DNA from: JAXGTD01 sp040775095
Lineage (GTDB): Bacteria; Pseudomonadota; Gammaproteobacteria; Chromatiales; Chromatiaceae
Direction of reading: 5' to 3'
Assembly (NCBI GenBank): GCA_040775095.1
Contig: JAXGTD010000141.1
Span: 1 to 10,051 of the forward strand
Length of the DNA: 10,051 bases
Under the pieces are notes generated by a model that had not been told where the DNA came from, ran no database searches, and saw only the letters and a list, made by a program, of their open reading frames with translations. This document shows positions 6,501 through 10,051 of this stretch, piece after piece. How positions within the stretch are numbered: position 1 is the first letter of the stretch; each line of letters starts with the position of its first letter. Made by a program: the position numbers and the translations under genes.

Positions 6501-8457
6501 CTACACCGGCGCACCGGACCAGTACCCGATTGGCGCGCCCATCACGCTACCGGGTTTCGGACCCAATACCCGCACCGTAATGCAGATCAAGGTCGCGGAC
6601 GCCGCCCCGGCAAACGCGTTCGACCTGCGCAGGCTCCAGCGCGCGTTCCTGCACAAGGCCAACGGCTCGGGGGTGTTCGAGTCTGGACAACACCCGATCA
6701 TCGTCGGGCAGGCGGGTTACAACTCGGCCTACGGCACGCCCTTCGTCAAGACCGGCTACTGCAACCAGAGCGGCAGCAACTTCTGCGACGGCTTCCTGCG
6801 CATCCCGGACCAGGGTGGGACCCTGTTCAAGTTCAACACGCTGCTCAGTGGCCTCCAGGGCGCCGTGCAGGTCAAGGTCGAGCCCAAGGCGATCCACGAC
6901 GAGATGAACGCGGCGGCCTTCGACGAGTTCGGCCGCATGACGGCCAACATGGGTCTCGAGGTTGTCCCGGCCACACCGGCGCTGCAGAACATCGTGCTGT
7001 ACCCGTACATCAATCCGCCAACGGAAATGATCGACGCCACCAATCTTCCGAAGAACGAGATCGGCCTGGAGATGGCGCCGATCGCCTCGGGCGATGACGG
7101 GACGCAGATCTGGCGGATCACCCACAACGGCGTGGATACGCACCCGCTGCACTTCCACCTGTACGACGTGCAGCTGCTCAACCGTGTCACCTGGGACAAT
7201 ATCGTCAGCCCACCGGATCCGGACGAGCTTGGCTGGAAAGACACGGTGCGCACCAGTCCGCTGGAGGACACCATCGTCGCACTGCGGCCGCTCATCCCGC
7301 AGTTGCCGTTCGAGATCCCGAACAGCATCCGACCGCTGAACCCGGCGGCGCCGATCGGCTCGGTGATGGGCTTCAACAACGTCGATGCCAACGGCAATCC
7401 GACCAACCCGATCACCAACCAGTTGGTGAACCTCGGTTGGGAATACGTCTGGCACTGCCACATCCTGAGCCATGAAGAGATGGACATGATGCGGCCCCAG
7501 GCCGTGGCACTCCCGCCGATCGCGCCGGATGGACTCGCCGCGACAGCGATCGGCAGTGGCCCATCCACAAGCGTTCAGCTCGACTGGAACGACAACTCGA
7601 TCACCGAGACGGCGTTCGTGGTGCAGCGCGACGATGGCGCGGGAACGAGCAATTGGTCGGACCTGGCGCGAATGGACCGCGTTCTGGGCGATCCGAATAC
7701 CCACGGGACTGAAACCTACACGGACGCCACGGCAGGGAACCTAGCGGCATTCTACTCGTACCGGATCGTCGCGGAGAACACCATCGGATTCGGCGGCGAC
7801 TTTATGAGCCTCACGGCCAAGTCCGTGTCGGAGACTGCACAGATCCCGCCGCCGCCTCCCCCTGTCGCGGGGATTTCGCCTCCAGCGCTCGTCTTCGCCA
7901 ATCAGGCGATCGGGACAACGAGCCCACCACAGCAGGTCACCCTATCCAATACCGGGACAGGGATACTTACATTCTCCCCGACGGTGAGGGGCGACTTCGC
8001 CCAGAACAACAGCTGTGGCGGCGTAGTTGCCATTGGTGGTAGCTGCACCATCGACGTGACGTTCTCTCCAACGGCGGCGGGGACGCGCACGGGCAGTCTC
8101 GACGTTGCGACAAACGATCCGAACAACCCGACGCTAACGGTATCACTGAGCGGCTATGGGGTAGACCTGCCTGCCCCGAGTAATGTGGTTGCCGTGTATC
8201 AGGCCTCTTTCGGCCGGATCCGGATAACATTCGTGGACAATTCCACGAACGAGACAGGGTTCATCGTCGAGCGTTCGTCCGACGGCGGGGCCACGTGGAC
8301 GCTGTTCAGGACGATGGGGCGAAGAAACGGTGCAGGAGCCCTGTTCGACAATGGTGTCGAGACCGGCGAGACGTTCCAGTACCGGGTTGCGGCAGTCAAC
8401 TCAACGTTGAATGTCCAGTCCGTCTACGCGTACTCCAACACGGTTGCCACCTTCTAA
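3553..8457 (+). CDS. mofA: Giant secreted multicopper oxidase, MofA/McoA-like (putative Mn(II) oxidase)
   Basis: This 1634-residue protein has an Arg/His-rich start, a hydrophobic segment (about 20-37) and an ASA cleavage site near residue 39, so it is exported; RRSMHL leaves a Tat route possible. Residues about 106-363 carry six GxGY repeats. All four copper motifs of multicopper oxidases follow: HLHGG (577-581), YHDHA (H651, H653), HPLHFH (1197-1202) and HCHILSH (1301-1307), with Cys1302 the type 1 ligand and Met1312 in the axial position. The tail is an FN3-like domain (about 1317-1425), a six-proline linker (1432-1437), an ASH/choice-of-anchor-D type domain (about 1440-1537) and a second FN3 (about 1540-1634). 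Laccases and CueO have 450-600 residues; this size and motif wording fit the MofA of Leptothrix and McoA of Pseudomonas, linked to Mn(II) oxidation. The substrate (Mn, Fe or organic) is inferred only. It is transcribed alone, with a strong terminator after it, and no mofB or mofC-like gene follows. Confidence 0.9.
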   Translation: MQQPDLTPRHTRHRHRRSMHLMLAAAMSLSVGIAGIASATSSPDRPPVLTKSGKRAALRDAAERVLSAPRLPGPRAPSGPTDETKVPHYYGPFPNWANSPFTLPDVEVTINGTGTGAMAAATIDGNGEVTGIRVTNPGAGYDGTTTVSINPVTGTGSGASAHAQVTPSGSVTSITVTNNGGTGYVEPLVAIVGGGATTPATATAYGGVETVTLASGGSGYSFPTVDFDMPDGADGVKAVAHVACDGIDVNTTPCGQAPGGSGVITDIIVDEPGSGYSYAPNVVIRDGTIFEPVSNPGTGAAANPASLYVQTVELDTFGAGYTSVPTVTFSDGSGSGSGATADAAIDAGGVTAIVLDSPGSGYITAGGIKKFQDKLPLPCQPNPSDPSNCDSAKNELGQYLPIGVPDTTVFTTANGFVDDADYYVIALVQHREQMSSSLPASGTLLREYVQLASPGVPGTVPLYTDMPDGSTVPVLMPDGVTQAMGVDQPHFLGPVIAAQKDRPVRVTFFNLLPTGADGDLFIPTDSTMMGAGYGPLDSWPEQTDLGSVMDDIRNPECTEVGKSANPNCMKDSRATLHLHGGTTPWISDGTPHQWSTPKEAVNPWPQGESVGQVPDMTGQEGLGVPDCSGENDGCQTFYWTNQQSARLMFYHDHAFGTTRLNVYLGEAAGYLISDPTEQTLVGNGTIPADQIPLVIQDRTFVPDAAQLAEQDPTWDPTRWGGLGDFWYHHVYMPAQNPSDASGMSAFGRWMYGPWFWPPADPPHGPIANPYYTGTCDPAVQATWDHQTDPFCEPPLIPGTPNIAAGMEQFNDTPLVNGTAYPTLTLEPKAYRFRVLNAANDRFFNLQLYVADPNAVSTDLNASGEAIGGTEVALNPAELAAAQIDPNIFPTPDTSVSPAGPDWILIGNDGGFLPTPAVIPSQPTTWIIDPTVFNVGNVDQHSLLVAPAERTDVIVDFSQYAGKTLILYNDAPAAYPARVSTYDYYTGAPDQYPIGAPITLPGFGPNTRTVMQIKVADAAPANAFDLRRLQRAFLHKANGSGVFESGQHPIIVGQAGYNSAYGTPFVKTGYCNQSGSNFCDGFLRIPDQGGTLFKFNTLLSGLQGAVQVKVEPKAIHDEMNAAAFDEFGRMTANMGLEVVPATPALQNIVLYPYINPPTEMIDATNLPKNEIGLEMAPIASGDDGTQIWRITHNGVDTHPLHFHLYDVQLLNRVTWDNIVSPPDPDELGWKDTVRTSPLEDTIVALRPLIPQLPFEIPNSIRPLNPAAPIGSVMGFNNVDANGNPTNPITNQLVNLGWEYVWHCHILSHEEMDMMRPQAVALPPIAPDGLAATAIGSGPSTSVQLDWNDNSITETAFVVQRDDGAGTSNWSDLARMDRVLGDPNTHGTETYTDATAGNLAAFYSYRIVAENTIGFGGDFMSLTAKSVSETAQIPPPPPPVAGISPPALVFANQAIGTTSPPQQVTLSNTGTGILTFSPTVRGDFAQNNSCGGVVAIGGSCTIDVTFSPTAAGTRTGSLDVATNDPNNPTLTVSLSGYGVDLPAPSNVVAVYQASFGRIRITFVDNSTNETGFIVERSSDGGATWTLFRTMGRRNGAGALFDNGVETGETFQYRVAAVNSTLNVQSVYAYSNTVATF
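3868..4641 (+). repeat. Six GxGY repeats encoded in the N-terminal region of the oxidase
   Basis: The motif (P/G)GxGY occurs with its Tyr at residues 141, 184, 220, 276, 321 and 362, spaced 43, 36, 56, 45 and 41. Most units read roughly as a short strand, PGSGY, a xxPTVxF/I strand, then a Gly/Ala-rich turn (SGSGA-like) and another strand, suggesting a stack of small beta units. The longest unit (220 to 276) contains a two-Cys insertion (VACDGID to TTPCGQ). The DNA copies are diverged, so the array is old. Its role (adhesion, mineral binding or spacing) is unknown. Confidence 0.75.
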
Positions 8458-8498
8458 AACCGATGCGGCAGTAACCGTCGAATGCCGTGAGTAGGAAC

Positions 8499-8533
8499 TC
8501 GGGGAAGGGAGAAATCCCTTCCCCGATCTTTTT
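8499..8533 (+). terminator. Strong intrinsic terminator of the multicopper oxidase gene
   Basis: A perfect 12-bp stem (8499-8510 with 8515-8526) is closed by a GAAA tetraloop. After two bases it is followed by TTTTT at 8529-8533. It begins 42 bases after the oxidase stop codon and separates that transcript from the cus-like genes. Confidence 0.93.
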
Positions 8534-8762
8534 CCACACCTCACGCGCGGCCCGAATGCAGAAGCGTCTGCGGATCAGTCCGGTACGATTGCCCCAATTG
8601 TAAACAGCCGGAAGCGAGGTCGGCAGCACCAAGCCCCTGATGATCCATGCTCTGGCCATCGAATCGGGTCTTCCATCGGCCACCCGGACCTGCACCCGGA
8701 GCGTTTACGCAACCGGGCCGGCGCTGTTCCGTCCGTGAACGGGACCCCATCGCGAGGCGTCC
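8534..8762. other. Gene-free stretch upstream of cusB-like gene
   Basis: I see no gene, RNA or convincing promoter here. A 5-bp dyad (GCAGA/TCTGC) lies at 8558-8571, and CAATTG with flanking A+T at about 8595-8605 is the only A+T-richer patch, with no good pair of -35/-10 boxes. The promoter of the efflux operon must lie in this interval if the terminator at 8499-8533 is efficient. Confidence 0.4.
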
Positions 8763-9836
8763 ATGGATCTTCATACCAGAGCTCTTCTCATGAAGTTATT
8801 GAAACACGTCCACCCGCGATACCCGCGACGTCTTTCCCGCGTCTTGATCGTCGCCTTGACCGCCGGCCTTGGACTGATGGCTCGACAGGCCGACGCGGCT
8901 TCCGACATGAATGACATGCCGATGGCCGCAACAGAGGCGACGCACGAACACAACCACGAGCAGACGGACCCCGTCTACGTCTGTCCCATGCATCCCAACG
9001 TCGTTCGCACGGAGCCTGGCCGCTGCCCGATCTGCGGCATGGACCTGGTCGCCAAACCCGCAAAGCCCAGTGTCAAGGCGTCGCCGATGGCGGCACGTCA
9101 TTCCGATCCCCAGGGGGACGAGCAACCGACCATCACGGTCTCCGATGCCGTTGTGAACCAGCTCGGCGTACGCACCGCGCCCGTGAGCCGCGGCACGCTG
9201 CATCGGCACATCCTTGGCTCCGGCGTCTTTCTACGCAGCATGGAAAAGCCACGACGACCGATCCCGGCGGGGATGCCTTCGGGGGAGCACAAGACGGGGC
9301 ACTCGGGATCGATGATGATGGTGCTGGGACAGGTCTTCGAAAGCGATGCACCCCTGGTACACAACGGCCAGATGGCGCACGTGAGCTTCCCAAACCTTGG
9401 CGCCAGGCAATGGATGGGCGAGGTAACCAGCCTCGAGAGCCAGATCAGCCAGAACACCCACACGTTGCAGTTCCGTGTCTCGATCGACAACGACGAGGGC
9501 GTGTACGTCCCAGGCGGGATGACCGCGGTGGTGAGACTCGAGGTGGACCCGCTCCCCGATGTGCTCCTGGTCCCACGCGAGGCCGTCATCGTGACCGGGA
9601 AGGGTGCCCGCGTCGTCCTGGCGTTGGGTGACGGCCGTTTTCAGCCCCGGGAGGTCGATGCCGAGGACTTCGGCGAGGATCAGATCGTGATCCATTCCGG
9701 CCTCGAGGAGGGCGAGCGCGTCGTGGTCTCCGCGCAATTCCTGCTCGACTCCGAGGCGAGCCTGCAGGCGGGGCTAAGACGGATAACAAGTAAACAACCG
9801 GTGGATGAGCCCACGTCCGCGGGGGACGTCCAGTGA
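8763..9836 (+). CDS. cusB: CusB-like RND efflux periplasmic adaptor with heavy-metal-binding domain, short form
   Basis: This 357-residue exported protein links an inner-membrane RND pump to the outer membrane and probably hands over Cu(I)/Ag(I). Start ATG 8763 has GAGG 5 bases upstream. A signal peptide (hydrophobic 27-39) ends at ADA (43-45). A Met/His-rich stretch (DMNDMPM, THEHNHE) precedes a heavy-metal-binding domain at 72-95, YVCPMHP to CPICGMDL, typical of CusB relatives. The adaptor part begins at about 124 with ITVSDAVVNQLGVRTAPVSRGTL. It then jumps within about 30 residues, through a His/Met-containing linker (160-186), to the beta-barrel strand MVLGQVFESD and the segments NTHTLQFRV and VYVPGGMTAVV. 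A membrane-proximal domain follows (about 265-335). The lipoyl and alpha-hairpin region of ordinary CusB proteins (around 400 residues or more) seems absent. The stop overlaps the start of cusA by 4 bases. The family call is firm; whether this form is functional is open. Confidence 0.88.
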   Translation: MDLHTRALLMKLLKHVHPRYPRRLSRVLIVALTAGLGLMARQADAASDMNDMPMAATEATHEHNHEQTDPVYVCPMHPNVVRTEPGRCPICGMDLVAKPAKPSVKASPMAARHSDPQGDEQPTITVSDAVVNQLGVRTAPVSRGTLHRHILGSGVFLRSMEKPRRPIPAGMPSGEHKTGHSGSMMMVLGQVFESDAPLVHNGQMAHVSFPNLGARQWMGEVTSLESQISQNTHTLQFRVSIDNDEGVYVPGGMTAVVRLEVDPLPDVLLVPREAVIVTGKGARVVLALGDGRFQPREVDAEDFGEDQIVIHSGLEEGERVVVSAQFLLDSEASLQAGLRRITSKQPVDEPTSAGDVQ

Positions 9837-10051
9837 TCGCAAGGGTCATCCGCTGGTCCGTCGACAACCGATTCCTCGTCCTGGTCGTCACCGCGATGGT
9901 CGTGGCCTGGGGCCTCTATGCCCTGCGCCACATCCCCCTGGATGCGATCCCCGACCTCTCTGACGTCCAGGTCATTGTCAAGACGACCTATCCGGGTCAG
10001 GCCCCGCAGGTGGTGGAGGATCAGGTCACGTACCCGATCACCACCGCGCTG
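9833..10051 (+). CDS. cusA: CusA-like heavy-metal RND efflux pump, N-terminal part (partial, 3' end outside window)
   Basis: GTG at 9833 starts a frame open to the end of the window (73 codons). It overlaps the adaptor stop as GTGA, and GGGGGA at 9821-9826 is a ribosome binding site 6 bases upstream. The sequence begins with a short amphipathic start, the first transmembrane helix (about residues 13-30, FLVLVVTAMVVAWGLYAL), and then the HME-RND signature with IPLDAIPDLSDVQVIV and YPGQAPQVVEDQVTYP. This is the start of a proton-driven inner-membrane trimer of about 1040 residues that exports monovalent copper or silver (CusA/SilA group); divalent-metal CzcA pumps begin similarly. The Met ligands that would settle the metal lie outside the window. 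Overlap with the adaptor indicates translational coupling. Confidence 0.93.
   Translation, partial: MIARVIRWSVDNRFLVLVVTAMVVAWGLYALRHIPLDAIPDLSDVQVIVKTTYPGQAPQVVEDQVTYPITTAL

Noticed and set aside
8396..8695. A minus-strand frame across the terminator and the cusB upstream gap, considered as a transposase remnant
   Set aside because: It matches no IS family I recognise, has no terminal repeats, and crosses a perfect intrinsic terminator of the other strand.
1..10051. CRISPR arrays, tRNA or rRNA genes, and insertion sequences
   Set aside because: No direct-repeat/spacer pattern, cloverleaf-like sequence, rRNA signature or IS ends were seen by eye; a tRNA and IS search would confirm this.

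Overview
The window is GC-rich throughout and looks like a bacterial chromosome, most likely a gammaproteobacterium or betaproteobacterium with a sulfur-, metal- or iron-oxidiser type of metabolism. That placement is an inference from gene content and base composition; there is no rRNA or other phylogenetic marker here.

Layout, left to right. (1) Positions 1-851 hold the C-terminal 282 codons of a pyruvate:ferredoxin/flavodoxin oxidoreductase (NifJ type). It is followed by a dihydroorotate-dehydrogenase-like flavoprotein (1033-2049) on the same strand, with a 10-bp perfect hairpin in the gap. (2) A 214-base convergent gap full of small dyads separates this from a minus-strand NarL/FixJ-family response regulator (2264-2923) with no kinase beside it. 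(3) A 629-base gene-free stretch (2924-3552) contains a perfect TATAAT -10 box for the regulator, a 7-2-7 palindrome upstream of it, and, nearer the next gene, four alternating copies of an 8-base word that can form two successive hairpins or one alternative hairpin. (4) Positions 3553-8457 encode a 1634-residue secreted multicopper oxidase. It has all four copper motifs, an N-terminal run of six GxGY repeats, and a C-terminal FN3 / ASH-type / FN3 tail. Its size and motifs match the MofA/McoA group of putative Mn(II) oxidases. A textbook intrinsic terminator ends it. (5) After about 230 bases with no recognisable gene come cusB-like (8763-9836) and the first 73 codons of cusA-like (9833 onward). 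They overlap by 4 bases and are the adaptor and pump of a Cu/Ag-type heavy-metal RND efflux system.

How the parts may work together. The MofA-like oxidase needs several copper ions and acts outside the cytoplasm, and the CusBA-like pump handles excess copper or silver in the periplasm, so the right half reads as a metal oxidation and homeostasis block. The terminator at 8499-8533 makes the oxidase and the efflux genes separate transcription units. The left half is central carbon and redox metabolism with no evident mechanistic link to the oxidase. The regulator in between could control either side or neither.

The points most worth a second look are the giant oxidase and its GxGY insert, the alternating dyads in its leader, the palindrome at the regulator promoter, and the adaptor, which appears to lack the lipoyl and alpha-hairpin region usual in CusB.
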